A stretch of DNA of 64,000 nt from Zantedeschia hybrid cultivar. Its lineage: Eukaryota; Streptophyta; Magnoliopsida; Alismatales; Araceae. A model generated the notes under the pieces. That model had not been told where the DNA came from and made no database searches. It was given only the letters and a program-made list of their open reading frames with translations. Shown here piece after piece: positions 33,160 through 45,345 of the stretch. The DNA lies in the NCBI GenBank assembly GCA_030544215.1, contig JARZZO010000013.1, forward strand, positions 23,240,729-23,304,728, written 5' to 3'. The position numbers and the translations under genes were made by a program. Position 1 is the first letter of the stretch, and each line of letters opens with the position of its first letter.

Positions 33160-33445
33160 GATACCATTCTTGATTTGAAGAAACCAACTGGAGAACCATT
33201 CAATAGCACAGAGAACATTGGTGAATTAATGCAAGTATTAATCCAAGTTATCCGTTGAGGTGAAAATCCCATTTTTTCCATCATGTAAAGAATAAAAGGT
33301 CTATGAACATAGTAAAAAGCCTTCTTAAGTTCTACTTTCAGAGTAACCAGTGAACCCGTATGTTTTGAATGAAGCTCTCTCCGCAGATCATTGGCCAATA
33401 AAATATTGTCCTGTATTCTTCAACCCTTGATAAAAGCTAATTGGT
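33160..33445 (-). pseudogene. LINE reverse transcriptase fragment
   Basis: The minus strand reads NQLAFIKG, a stop, RIQDNILLANDL, LKVELKKAFYYVHRPFIL and INTCINSPMFSVLLNGSPVG, then FFKS, which are the early blocks of a plant L1-type LINE reverse transcriptase. It breaks off at the G1 LTR, and the expected continuation (GIRQGDPLSP) would lie left of G1. Upstream similarity fades before about 33445. It is the oldest recognisable layer of the left nest. Confidence 0.8.
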
Positions 33446-36400
33446 TGGACATATGAGTTTTGGCATAACCCTCTGCATCCTGTTGGCAGCCATACCCATA
33501 TGCCAAAATCCATAAGCTCAACCAAGCATGCCACAAAGATTCTATAAAGTCTGATAAAGTTGTGGGTGCATATGCAAATTCTAGTGAGTTTAGGGGTATA
33601 TATGTAAAATACTAGTAAATTTTGGGGAATATATGCAAAAAAAATGTTTCAATTTGATTTCGATAGTTTGACGAAGAGGTTCGTGAGCTAACCAGCCAAG
33701 ATCAGGGCCCAGCTCGTTTACTTAAATGAGCTTGTCCCAGACTCTGGCTCAGCTCATTTAGACAAACGAATCGAGGTTAGTTGAGTTCAACTCAAGCCAA
33801 ACTCAAGCGAATCATGAGTTGCTCAGCTCATTTGTCAGTCCTACATTGATGCTCATTTAGATTAACATGGTGAGAAAGGACTCATGTACCACAAGTAAAT
33901 GAGATAGGACTCTATGGATGATGATAATGAATTGCGACTTGAGCGCCTTCACTTGCAAACAACCAAGCCAATGTATGCAGCAGACAACTTATCGGTTGTT
34001 TACAAGGCATGAGATATTAGACATTCCACCTCTTACCTGACTGGACTTCAGAAATAAGTCAAAGATTCTTACTCATTCAAGTCCCACTACAGCCAGCTTA
34101 TCTTGTAGAATGCAACATTAATAGAGTTATGGTTCTACTAGTGTACATCCCCCTTGTATCCCAATATTTCTTCCTAAAGACAACAATTCACACATTAATA
34201 GAGTTATTTAGATATGCTATATTTTATGTAGGATGAAACGAGTACTGGACTATGGTATAGAAAGGCTATATAACAAAATATAAATAAAGTAAAAGCACAG
34301 ACAAAGGAGATGACAAAAGAAACCATCATAAGTCTAAAAAAAATTAACCCTACAGAAACCTCAAAAAGAAGGCTAAGAAACCATGTGAGGGGCAATAGAG
34401 CTTACATGTCGATTTGATCCATGGCTGACAGTGTGCAGTCTCAAAAGTACAATGGCAAGAAGGAAATTGTATATGGTGTGCCATTCCTCTCATAAAAAGG
34501 CAAAAAGATCCATGCTTTATCCATGAGTGTCTCTTTACTATTATTCCACACCCATGAGAAGAGCTTTGATATGTATATGTTTGTGATTTCAAAATGAAGT
34601 TCACGTAAATAATTGCCAAAATCATACTGCACTTAAGACATGGCTAATTGCTAACTTACAACCTATAAAAAATAAAACAAATACCTACACTTGATGCAAT
34701 AGACTCGTTCCCCTTTAACTCACATGCCTTGACTACTTCTTTAACAGAATCACACATATATGGACAAAGAACATTTGATTCTTCAAAGCGTCAAAATGTA
34801 TTACAAACCTACCACAAGAATAAGAACTTAACAGTTGTCATTATCAACAAATAGATAAAAAGTGGAAATATTGATGAAAGAATACAAAAATCATGATAGC
34901 AGTGGTAAAAAGAACTGACCAAATGAAGTGACAGCTTAGATACTAATGAAGAGCAATACCTGTAAGTGACAATGACAATCAAAAGGAGGGGAAAAGTCTG
35001 GACATAAAAGTACATTCGAAGTTGGAACAGCAGTGCATACAAAAGTACAAGGAATGGTCCAAATGGACAAAGTGCCTTGTAGTCTTGATGAGTTATAGTA
35101 CCCTGAAGAGCTTTATCTATGTTCCAGTTCTTGCTAGAAACTTCATGGTCATAGGATAGCATTGGCAATGCTGACGGGTTCTTGAAATATATGATATATA
35201 CATCACAAATTTAAGCCAATTCCAGTTGTCTCCAACTCCTTCATGTGGTTTCAGTTCGGAACTGGCAAAGCCAAATTGCTCTTGGGTCTCCTAGAATGTT
35301 CTAATATAGTGATCTACATTCCACTCAGGATCTTCTTCGGACAACAAAATATCTAGTACCAATTTAGTTGGTAATATTTAACAACTTCTACAATAAGAAT
35401 ACTTTTAGTAGACCTCATTAAGAAGAACAATTCATATGAATCAACTAACAAAAGAGGGACGAAGACCTTCATCCTTTATCCACTCAAGAGAATCATAGTC
35501 TCCAGTTAGGTTCTACTGCAGCATAAATAAATTATTTCCAAGCAAACAATGCAATTTAATTGTACGGTGCATACTATAATTGCTACCAAAATGACAAGAA
35601 AGGGCTTGTTTTTTATCTGATCTGCATCCAATGAAAATTATAAAATATAAAGGCTAAGAAGAAGCTACTTCACATTAATGTAACATGAACAAAAAAAAAC
35701 AAGCAACTTATTTGATTCATGCCTCAAGAGTATGTGACACTTATTTGCTCTTGGCCATTAGATTTATTTTTTTTAATTACAAAAAAAATCCAAGCAAGAA
35801 GATTTTACATAAATGGCAACTAAATGTAGTTCAAACTTAATGTATCTTCATACAAGCCAACAAAATCGTGCAACACTAATCCTACATTCACAAAGACATA
35901 CTCCCTGTTGAAAACTTTGGAATAAAATATGGCTAGAATTTGACGTTGACACCAGATATTCATATGCTAGGTTATTCATTTGATTAAAAAAAAAAAAGCT
36001 CTAGGTTTGCAACTATAGTTTGTCTGCCTGATGTGATAAAAATCAACAGAGGATAAAAAAGCTAACCTTTCCTTATAGGCAGATAAAGTAACATTTAACA
36101 TCAAAGCAACTTCCTCAATAGAATGACCAAAGTACTTCATTTCCCCAACATTGTCCCCTAACCTATTTACAAAATTTTTGGCACTCGTGTGCTGATCAAG
36201 AAGCTTGTATTGCCAGCATAAACCTAGAAAGGTATCGAATAAATACAGATTTCAGAATGAATTAATTGGCTATGTTTTATGGAATCCAATGGTGGTTAGT
36301 TTCAAGTTTGTTTGTCAAGAAGCAAGCAAAAAGGTAGGGCTATTTTTTAATCACTGATTGAGTCAATGCTTATTCTTCCAAGGTTTAACCACAAATATGG

Positions 36401-36824
36401 CATTGGATAAATTAAAATGATAGGACATGATTCACATTACCGACCACAAACTAATGGGATATGTAGCTTTGATGATGATGAATATAGTATAATGTTGCAT
36501 CCTCGCTGATGATTTTCGATGCTATATAGCCCCACTACAACTTCATACTATTGTGATAACAATTGGGAACTAAATGAAAATATCAATTGCATGTCAAAAG
36601 CCAGCTATCAAAATGCTTATAGCAATGTAATTAACAAAAAATCAATAACGACAGAAGAGAAGGAAAGTTCCTAGCCACGGACAGAAGCATGCATAATGGA
36701 AAGGTCACAGATAGCAATGTGCATAATGAACAAAAGAGACAATGATATAAAGATATTTCAGGGAAAAAAAGAGAGTTGTTAGCATGTTTGGTAGAAGACC
36801 ACCCTCAGCCCTAAAGTAGGAATC
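33446..36824. other. AT-rich region without a recognised gene
   Basis: No transposon protein or complete host gene was recognised. Near 33670-33840 the words CTCAGCTCATTT and AACTCAAGC recur. Two minus-strand stretches, 34204-34632 and 34809-35168, encode hydrophobic peptides that could be membrane segments, and 35200-35345 reads like an acidic exon (EEDPEWNVDHYIRTF, then a stop). These could be remnants of a host gene with introns or of a LINE, but no family was identified. Poly-A and poly-T runs are scattered. Confidence 0.4.
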
Positions 36825-36877
36825 TTTTTTTTTTTTGTTGTTGTTGTTGTTGGGGGGGGGGGGGGGGGGGGGGGGGG
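36825..36877. repeat. T run, TTG microsatellite and 26-base G run
   Basis: Twelve T, then TTG repeated about five times, then 26 consecutive G (36852-36877). The length of a run like this is unreliable in both replication and sequencing. The G strand could form quadruplexes. Confidence 0.95.
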
Positions 36878-37007
36878 CGCACAAATGATAAGATTAAGTA
36901 CACAAAAGAATGAAAAGACCTTCACCATCCCTCTCTACACACCAAATGGCCAAAGAAAAAAAAACAAAATCACCCTTGCTTTGTCAAGAAGATAAAAGGA
37001 GGGCACA

Positions 37008-37375
37008 CATACAAGTAGGAAGTACCCAGATACACCATAAAATGGAACACCTTTGACTCGTTACAGAGATATGTTGAAGTTTATTGGGCCATCCAACTCA
37101 AAACCTTAAGGGCTTGAGTGGAGTAGGCACCATTATTTTAAACACTTTTGATTTTGTCTCTTTTCCGATGTGGGGATATTGTCTTTAGTGTACCCATACA
37201 AGTAGAAAGTACCCAGCTACACTATAAAATGGAAGACATATAAGTGATTAAAGAGAGTTGTTGAAGTTTTATTGGGCCATCCAACTCAAAACCTTAAGTC
37301 CTTGAGTGGAGTAGGCACCATAATTTTAAACACTTCTAATTTTTGTCCCTTTTCTGATATGGGACTATTCTAACG
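37008..37375. repeat. Two direct copies of a 187-bp unit
   Basis: 37008-37194 and 37195-37375 align, sharing CATACAAGTAG, ATTGGGCCATCCAACTCAAA and GGAGTAGGCACCAT. A third partial match (TTTATTGGGCCATCCA) abuts the G3 LTR near 37457. Each copy contains a TGTTGAAG start and a TTTTCYGATRTGGG end typical of short plant LTRs, so they may be decayed TRIM-type LTRs rather than a simple tandem duplication. Confidence 0.75.
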
Positions 37376-37473
37376 CGCCTCTTCACGTGCAAGCCGATTT
37401 TAAGCTCTGTCATGTAGACCACAAAGATGGGGTACGTGGCCCAATTCATAACCAAGTTTATTGGGCCATCCAG

Positions 37474-37914
37474 TGTTGCAGCCGAGTGCTTTATCGAGAC
37501 ATCTGCTAAAGGGTTTTTAGCAGCTGTAAGAGAAATCTAGACGAAGGGGGCTCAAATCCCTACACGGTAACAAGCGTCAAATAGGGCTCTAGATGGAGAT
37601 CCGACATTAGCCCTCCGACGGTCAAGTCAGCAAAAGGTAAGCGATATAGGATAAGGATAGGGCAACAGCTATCAGATTGCGTACCTTTACTTGACGTAAG
37701 TTGTACCCTATGGGTTAGTTGTAGATCACCCTTTTGTTGCAGACGATATAGGACTATTCCCATGAATACTCTGCCTTCATTTAAACATGTAGTTAATTCC
37801 TTTTACAAGATGGGCTGAAGGCCCATCAGTCATTACCTTAGATAGCAGATCCAGAATATACCCAAGCTTTATTTCATGGCCCACTTTAGGCCCAACCCTT
37901 GGTTTTCCCCATCA
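37474..37914 (-). repeat. G3 3' LTR (probable)
   Basis: On the minus strand it starts TGATGGGG, like G2, and ends CTCGGCTGCAACA, resembling the ends of the G1 and G2 LTRs. The sequence before it on that strand, GTAAGGGGCCATG, is a plausible polypurine tract. 441 bp, so shorter than the G2 LTR. Only one copy is visible, so the ends are inferred. Confidence 0.6.
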
Positions 37915-38159
37915 CATGGCCCCTTACACCCGACGTGCTTTAGATGAGTAACTCACCTGGAGAATATAGCAATCGGGCCAAGTTGAGATCATTAACGTCG
38001 AGCCAACTGGCACTCGAGACTTTTTTCCGGGAGGAAGTGACTAGTGGGCGGCATCGAAGTATGAATGACAATCAGAACCAAGAAGTGTTTGAAGGAGCCT
38101 TTGAATGTGGTTCGAGTCCGAAAGTAGAGGCCAAAGTAGGGGCCAACTCGAGTCATCGC

Positions 38160-39108
38160 TGATGGGGGCAGAATCCGATTCGGTCCGTTAAAACAGCCCC
38201 GTCGCTGGGATCAGCCCAACAACAATAGCAGTAGAGGCCCACTGGCGGCCTTCGGCCCGTTAGCGGCCCAGCAGCCCTCGGCCCAACAGTAGCCCAGTGG
38301 TCTTCGGCCCGTTAGCGGCCCAGCAGCCTTCGGCCCAACAACGGCCCAGTGGTCTTCGGCCCGTTAGCGGCCCAGCAGCCTTCAACCCAACAGCGGCCCT
38401 CATCCCAATAGGCTTCAGCCCACTAAGCGGCATCCGGCCCAACAGCCCCCCCCCCCCCCCCCCCCCCTTTCGGCCCATTAGCCGTATCCGGCCCACTCCG
38501 GTGGGAAGGATAGGCGCTATGGCGGTTTATCAGTAAACCAAAACATAGTCCTATATCGGTTGCCACCACTAAGCGACCTCTATCCTCCGCTATAAATACA
38601 CGGCTATTTATTACCAAAGGTATATCTTCTCGACCAAGGACAACAGTCCAAAAGCATTAAAGCTATTTCTTCTTCCTTGACTTCTGAATCGAGTCTTCTT
38701 CAGAAGCTAACTTAGCTGTCGGAGGGGGTTCCTTAGGGCCGAAGCCCGGGACTCCTACTGACCGGTTCTTCTTCTTCTTCTCCTCCTTCTGCAGGGGCTT
38801 CGGTTTGAATCTTCGCCGACCTCTCCGAGTCGGTCTCGACCGCCAACCTCGGGTTTTCTCCCCCCGGTCTCGTTGCCTTTCGCAGGCTGGTCCGCCTCGT
38901 CCGAAGGAGCCTCGGCCTCGCCCTGCGCCGGCTGGCCCGCCTCGGCCAAAGGAGTCTCGTCTTCGCTCCGAGAGAGCCTTCGCGAGTATCCCTCGGTCCC
39001 GTCTCCGCCCTCGTCTAGTCTCGGATTCCCGTCGGTCCTCTTCATCGATCCGATCCAATTGCGGGTTCCAGTCTCGGAATCCGACCGTGGTAAGCTTCGG
39101 CAACATCA
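38160..39108 (+). repeat. G2 5' LTR
   Basis: 949 bp. Upstream half is built of repeats of TTCGGCCCGTTAGCGGCCCA; a poly-C run lies near 38445-38467; TATA box TATAAATA at 38591-38598. Nearly identical to 48889-49836 except for the length of the C run and a few substitutions. Confidence 0.95.
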
Positions 39109-39110
39109 CG

Positions 39111-39128
39111 TGGCGCTGTCTGTGGGAA
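39111..39128 (+). other. G2 primer-binding site
   Basis: TGGCGCTGTCTGTGGGAA, two bases after the LTR. It differs from the G1 site by one C-to-T change at the seventh base, which weakens the match to tRNA-Asp. Confidence 0.7.
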
Positions 39129-39142
39129 ACTAGAAAGAAGTC

Positions 39143-40407
39143 ATGTCTCATCGTCCGGTGACCAAACGATCTGGACAAGACGAAGCGGAGACATGGGCAA
39201 CTCCGACGCCGACACCCCACTCTGAAGGTGCCCCGTCTGTTCTTCCTCAAGGGTCTTCCCTCCCTGCGAAGTCCGTCACTCCCAGGGACAACCGGGTGGA
39301 AGAGCTTCAGCAACAGGTGGCGACGCTGGCCGCCGCTGTTACTTCTTTCACACCTTTACGAGATATGGTGTCTGCCATCGCCCAGCATATGGGGATATTG
39401 GGACAGCTCCCACAGCAGGTACCGCCTCCCCCAGTCTATCCTGCTCAAGCTACGAGGCCGCAGCCGACACCCTCGCTGGCCTTCCCAGACGAGGCCGCCA
39501 CAGCACGCAGCGAGCCATTCGCGCCGCCTGCCCGAGCCCCTCGCGCCAGTCATATCCTGACGGAGCAGGACTATGCTTCGTCCGGATTTCATCCAATCAG
39601 GACCGAAGGATGTTCGGTCACCACTTCAACCACTCCGGACCTAGATCGGCGGCTGATGGCGATGAGGAAGGAAATGCAGTAGATGTTATCTCGGCCATAC
39701 GGAGCACCTCTCGCCAGCACCATTCTGGAGTAGACTCCATTTTCACCAGAGCTTCTGACCATTGAGGTACCTCCCAACTTTAAACTACCAAAAGGTCCTT
39801 CTATGATGGAATGACAGATCCGGTCTGCCACTTCCAGAGGTTCAATACCTATCTCTCTATTCGAGGGGTTTCCGAGGCAGTCCGCTGCCGTCTCTTCCTC
39901 CTCACTCTTGAAAAACCAGCCCTTACTTGGTTCGAGACATTGGCCCCTAACTCCATCCACTCTTTAGTTCAGTTGGGCCAACTGTTCATCGACCAATTTT
40001 ACGATGCCACCCGGCAGTGTAAAACCTCGGCCAGTCTACTAGCCATTCGACAAGGACCGACCGAGACCCTTCAGGAATATTTCACCAAGTTTCGGGCCGA
40101 AGCCACCCAAATCCCAAACCTGGATAGCTCGATTACTGTCTCGGCCGTAATCAGCGGGTGCATAGACGAAGGGCTTCTTAGCTCTATCGGAAAACGCCAT
40201 CCCTCCACCTTCCAAGACCTCGTAGCTCGAGCCCATAAATACATCAAGCGGGAAGCCTTGATGATGTCCAAGGGCAAGAGTACCCCCGAAGCAGTATCAG
40301 CACTTGCCCCTCCAGCGGTTCGTCCTCGCCCAGAAGATCAGGAACCCTCTCGCAAGCGATATCGGAGGGAAGAATGGGACCGAGATAGACGCCGGGATCC
40401 GCAGTAG
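39143..40407 (+). pseudogene. G2 gag
   Basis: The start codon ATG 39143 gives MSHRPVTKRSGQDEAE, followed by a coiled region (VEELQQQVATLAAAVTS), a proline-rich linker, and the capsid-like domain (39811-40260, with LTWFETLAPNSIHSLVQLGQ, GPTETLQEYFTKF and DLVARAHKYI). Stops at 39680 and 39731 replace glutamines present in G1, and a frameshift lies near 39800. The frame ends at TAG 40405-40407, which is shared with G1; downstream the same frame resumes with a zinc knuckle. Gag would form the particle and bind genomic RNA. Confidence 0.85.
40405..40407 (+). other. Shared in-frame amber codon in G2 gag
   Basis: CAG-TAG-CGG-TAC between capsid and zinc knuckle; the only nonsense position found in both G1 and G2. 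Confidence 0.6.
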
Positions 40408-43400
40408 CGGTACCTGCCGCTACCAGCTCCACCCTCCCAGATGTTCATGGAGGTGAAAGGCATGCTCCAGCAGCCGAAGCGCATCAAGACTGACCCTCGC
40501 CGAAGGGACCCCTGCAAATACTGCGAGTACCATCGGAAAATCGGCCATTCAACTGATGAATGCCGACACCTTCGGGAGGAGATTGACCGTCTCATCAGAG
40601 AAGGCCGTCTGCCACAGTACCGGCGAGAGCAGCCTCAACAACAACAGAACCGGGACGTCCCTGAAGCAGCAAGGCCACGTCAACTCCCGGATAAAGAAGC
40701 CCCTCCTCAGCCAAAGGTCACCTCAGCCCCGGTAGAGACATCGCACCAGCGACCCAGTGCTGGGTCAATTATGATGATATCCGGAGGACCGGGAGAGGGG
40801 TCAAGGCGTCGTCGGCTCAGCGATACCGTAGAGGCAGTCGACATCGAGCCGAAGCAGTCTCGTCAAGAAGACATCGTCTTCGGCCAGGAGGATCTGACTG
40901 ATATTCAGGTCCCTCACGACGACGCCTTAGTTATAAATGTTGTAATAAAAGATTACGATGTTCATCGTATCTTTGTTGATAATGAAAGTGCCCCAAATAT
41001 ACTTTTTTACGACTGTTTTGAAAAAATGGGCTTAAATGAGGTTGATATGAAGCCTCACCGGGGGCCTCTATTCGGCTTTAATGGTTCGCCTTGCCGAGTG
41101 GAAGGCATCGTCCGACTCCCTGTAACCTTAGGTACGGCCCCTCAGCAATTAACCGTCGAAACGGATTTTGCCGTCGTCAAGATCGATTCGGCCTACAACG
41201 CTATCTTTGGCCGAAGGCTGATCAGCGGAATTGGAGTTGTACCCTCATCTTTTCACCAGAAGATGAAGTTCCGTACCAGCCATGGAATTGGCGAAGCCAA
41301 GGGAAATCAGGATGCGGCTCGGCAGTGTTACATGATCTCGGTTAAAGGGAAGGCCGTGGCCGAATCCCTTTCAATCGAATCTTCGGCCGAAGCATCCCCA
41401 GGGGAGAAACTTACAATCGTTCCGGTTCCGGGAGGAGAAGGTCGGACGCTGATGATAGGCTCTGGCCTGGAGAAGGCTGAAGCCGAGAGACTTGCTGAGT
41501 TCCTGAAAGAAAACCTCGATGTCTTCGCCTGGTCTCCTGCAGACATACCCAGGGTCGACCCGGAAGTCGCAGAACATCGGCTGCACATCGACCCCAACCA
41601 GTCTTCGATCAAACAGAAGTGGCGTACCTTCAATCAGGAAAGGAGGACAGCCATCCAAGCCAAAGTACAAAAGGGGCTGGACGTAGGGCATCTCCGAGAG
41701 GTACACCATCCCGACTAGATCGCCAATGTGGTGATGGTGCCCAAGAAAGATGGAAAATGGAGGATGTGTGTGAACTTCGCCAACCTCAACAAAGCCTGTC
41801 CGATGGACAGCTTCCCGCTACCTCGGATAGATCAGGTGGTGGACGCGACCTCCGGCCACAAACTGCTTAGCTTCCTCGATGCCTATTCAGGCTATCATCA
41901 TATCCGAATGCATCCAGAGGACGAGAACAAGACCAGCTTTACAACTGACCTCGGTTTATACTATTATACCCGGATGCCGTTCGGTCTGAAGAATGCTAGA
42001 GCAACTTATCAACGTCTCGTCAGCAAGATATTTGCTCCGCAGCTCGGCCACAATATGGAGGCCTACATCGACGACATGCTGGTGAAAAGCCACGTCGCTG
42101 CGGACCATCTAACCGATTTGGCCGAGACATTCTCTGCCTTGCGCAGGTATAAAATAAAGCTAAATCCAGCCAAGTGTGCCTTCGGCATAGCCTCCGAGAA
42201 ATTTCTCGGCTACATGGTCACCCGCCGAGGGGTGGAAGCCAATCCCGCAAAGGTATCGGCTATTATCCAAATGCGCCCTCCGGCCAACATCCGAGAAGTC
42301 CAGAAGCTGAATGGAAGAATTGCCGCGTTAAGCCGCTTTATGTCAAGGGCAGCGGATTACTGCTTTCCTTTCTTCAAGCTGCTGAAAAAGGCCAATAGCT
42401 TTTCCTGGACGGACGAGTGTCAGTCGGCCTTTGACCAGCTGAAAGCCTATCTCTCCGATGTTCCCGTCTTGTCTAGAGCGGTCCATGGAGAGTAGCTGTT
42501 CCTTTATCTAGTAGCATCTGAAACAGCTGTCAGCACCGTCCTCATTCGGGAACAAGACGGCGTTCAGAGGCCAATTTATTATATAAGCCGAGCCCTCCAA
42601 GGAGCAGAGCTTCGGTATCTTGCTCTTGAGAAGCTAGCCTTAGCCCTCGTCTCGTCCGCAAGGAGACTCCGGCCCTACTTCCTCGCGCATTCAATAAAGG
42701 TCTTCACGGACCAACCTTTAAGGCAGGTCCTCTCTCGGCCAGAAGTGTTCGGCAGGCTAGCAAAATGGGCAATTGAACTAGGAGAGTTCGACGTTTCTTA
42801 TGGGCTACGGACAGCGATAAAAGCTCAAGCACTGGCCAACTTCATCGCCGAGCTCACTCCCGAAGCATCCTCGGCCCCTCAGCCGGAAGTCAGTACACCT
42901 GAGGCTGAGGGTACCTCGGTTCCCCCGTCTCCGACGGATGAATAGCGACTCTACGTTGATGGATCCGCATGCTCTTTAGGCAGCGGCGCCGGATGGATCT
43001 TAGCATCTCCAGAAGGGGTCATCACGGAGTATGCGCTGCACTTCTTCTTTCCAGCTACCAATAATGCAGCAGAATACGAAGCTCTTATCTCAGGCCTTTA
43101 GGCCGCTAGAAAGCTGGGTGCGCAGAACATAAGGGCATTCAGCGATTCTCAGCTGATCGCCAATCAAGTCACCGGGGAGTATGAGGCCTGGGACGCATTA
43201 ATGATATCATATCTTCAGGTAACTCGCAAGATCCTTGCTCAATTTAATTCCTATGAAATTGTACAGATCCCTCGGGCCGAAAATGCTCTTTCCCGGCTAG
43301 CATCAACTCAGGACGGGGGAGGAGGCCGAATGGTCTTGGTAGAAGAACTATCTAAACCGAGTCTCGACGAATCCAAGGTCATGCAAGTAAATGAATCCGA

Positions 43401-44646
43401 AGCAGAAACATGGATGACTCCCCTAGTCGCTTTTCTCCTCCGAAAGAAGATCCCGTCTGATCCAAAGGAAGCAAAGCATATCCGGCAGCGCTCCTCCCAT
43501 TTCCTTATTCTAGAAGGAATATTGTATAAAAAATCCTCCGGTCGACCGCTCCTACGATGTCTCGGCCCAGCAGAAGCTGATTATGCCCTTCGGGAGGTAC
43601 ATGAAGGGATCTGAGGAGTACACGCAAGAGGAAGGGCCCTGACCCATAAACTCCTGAGGCAAGGGTACTGGTGGCCAACGCTCCGAAAGGACGCGGCTGC
43701 TCTCGTCCGCTGCTGTGATCAATGTCAGAGATTCAGTTCCCTCATTCACCAGTCGGCAACCCTTCTAACTCCTCTATCAGACCCCTGGCCTTTCGCCCAG
43801 TGGGGGATTGATCTCTTAGGACCCTTTCCCATGGCTACCGACCAGAGAAAATTCCTTATTGTGGTGGTAGACTACTTCACTAAATGGGTAGAAGCCGAGC
43901 CTCTCGCATCTATAACCGATAGCAATACATGGAACTTCATATGGAAATCTATCATTTGCCGATACGGCATCCCTCGGGCAATTATTTCAGAGAACGACAA
44001 ACAATTTGACAGCCATCGGTTTAAAGACAACTGCGCTAGCTTCGGCATTCTCCATAAGTTCGCTTCGGTAACGCACCCTCAGACGAATGGCCAAGTCGAG
44101 GTAACTAACCGAAGTCTATTGCGAGGACTGAAGACTCGCCTTGGCAAAGCCAAAGGCCGATGGGTCGAAGAACTGCCAAGCGTTCTATGGGCTTATCGGA
44201 CAACAAGCTGGACCCCTACCGGCGAGACCCCCTTCCGAATGGCCTACGGGATGGAAGCCGTTATTCCGATTGAAGTTAGCCTTCCGACACCGAGGGTTCT
44301 TGCTCATGATCCAAAGACTAATGAGGAAGCCCTAAAGGATCACCTTGATCTTATAGAAGAAACAAGGGATCAAGCCCGCATTCGGCTGGCGACTTATCAG
44401 CAGCGCATGGCGAGATACCACAACGCTCGAGTGAAGCCCCGAAGCTTTGAAGCAGGGAACCTCGTATTAAGAAACGCTCACGCATCCAAACCAGCCGAAG
44501 CTGCACGAAAGCTTTCTCCAAACTGGGAAGGACCTTACCGCATAAGGGAAGTGATCCGACAAGGGGCCTATCGGCTAGAGACCCTTTCGGGCCAGCCTAT
44601 CCCTCGTACGTAGAATGTAGAGCACCTTCGGCGCTATTTCATGTAA
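40408..44646 (+). pseudogene. G2 zinc knuckle, protease, RT, two RNase H, integrase
   Basis: Domains in order: zinc knuckle CEYHRKIGHSTDEC (40520); protease with FVDNESAP (40975), where G1 has DNGS; reverse transcriptase (41730-42260, with MPFGLKNARATYQRL and AYIDDMLVKS); RNase H (to about 42780); second RNase H (42945-43190, with LYVDGSACS and NNAAEYEAL); integrase (43615-44420, with WGIDLLGPFPMA, DKQFDSH and NGQVEVTNR); and the tail LSPNWEGPYRIREV. Private stops: 41716 and 42943 (both tryptophan codons in G1), 42493, 43098, 43612 and 44611. The natural end is TAA 44644-44646 after HLRRYFM. Confidence 0.93.
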
Positions 44647-44699
44647 GTTCTCCCGGAGTTTAGCCAGAAGTCATGAATATATCATTTTTTCTAGAATTA

Positions 44700-45345
44700 T
44701 GTCCGGCAATGTTCTCTAAGTCCGTGTAAACTGTACCGGGAGTGGCTTCGGCCATGCAAACTATATCGGGAGCGGCAATGTTCTCTAAAGTCCGTGCAAA
44801 CTGTACCGGGAGTGGCCTCGTCCATGCAAACCGTATCGGGAACGGCACTATTCTCTAAAGTCCGTGCAAACCGTATCGGGAGTGGCCTCGGCCATGCAAA
44901 CCGTATCGGGAGCGGCATTATTCTACAAGTCCGTGCAAACCGTACCGGGAGTGGCTTCGGCCACGCAAACCGTATCGAGAGCGGCAATGTTCTCTAAAGT
45001 CCGTGCAAACCGTACCGGGAGTGGCCTCGGCCATGCAAACCATTCGATACACTATTCTCTAAAGTCCGTGCAAACCGTACCGGGACTGGCCTCGTCCATG
45101 CAAACCGTATCGGGAACGGCACTATTCTCTAAAGTCCGTGCAAACCGTACCGGGAGTGGCCTCGGCCATGCAAACCGTATCGGGAACGGCACTATTCTCT
45201 AAAGTCCGTGCAAACCGTACCGGGAGTGGCTTCGGCCATGCAAACCATATCGGGAGCGGCATTATTCTACAAGTCCGTGCAAACCGTACCGAGAGTGGCT
45301 TCAGCCATGCAAACCGTATCGAGAGCGGCATGGCTTCGGCCACAA
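44700..45345. repeat. Minisatellite, 69-70-bp unit, about 9 copies, in G2
   Basis: Units begin CTCTAAAGTCCGTGCAAACC and contain two related halves with GTACCGGGAGTGGC and GTATCGGGAGCGGC. Most units are 70 bp, one base longer than in G1, so no frame stays open across the array. It lies between the pol stop (44646) and the antisense gene end (45494). Confidence 0.9.

Noticed and set aside
38260..38536. ORFs of alternating proline, alanine and glycine in the G2 LTR (also 48989-49208 and 59871-60159)
   Set aside because: They arise from the LTR's internal TTCGGCCC repeats and occur on both strands.
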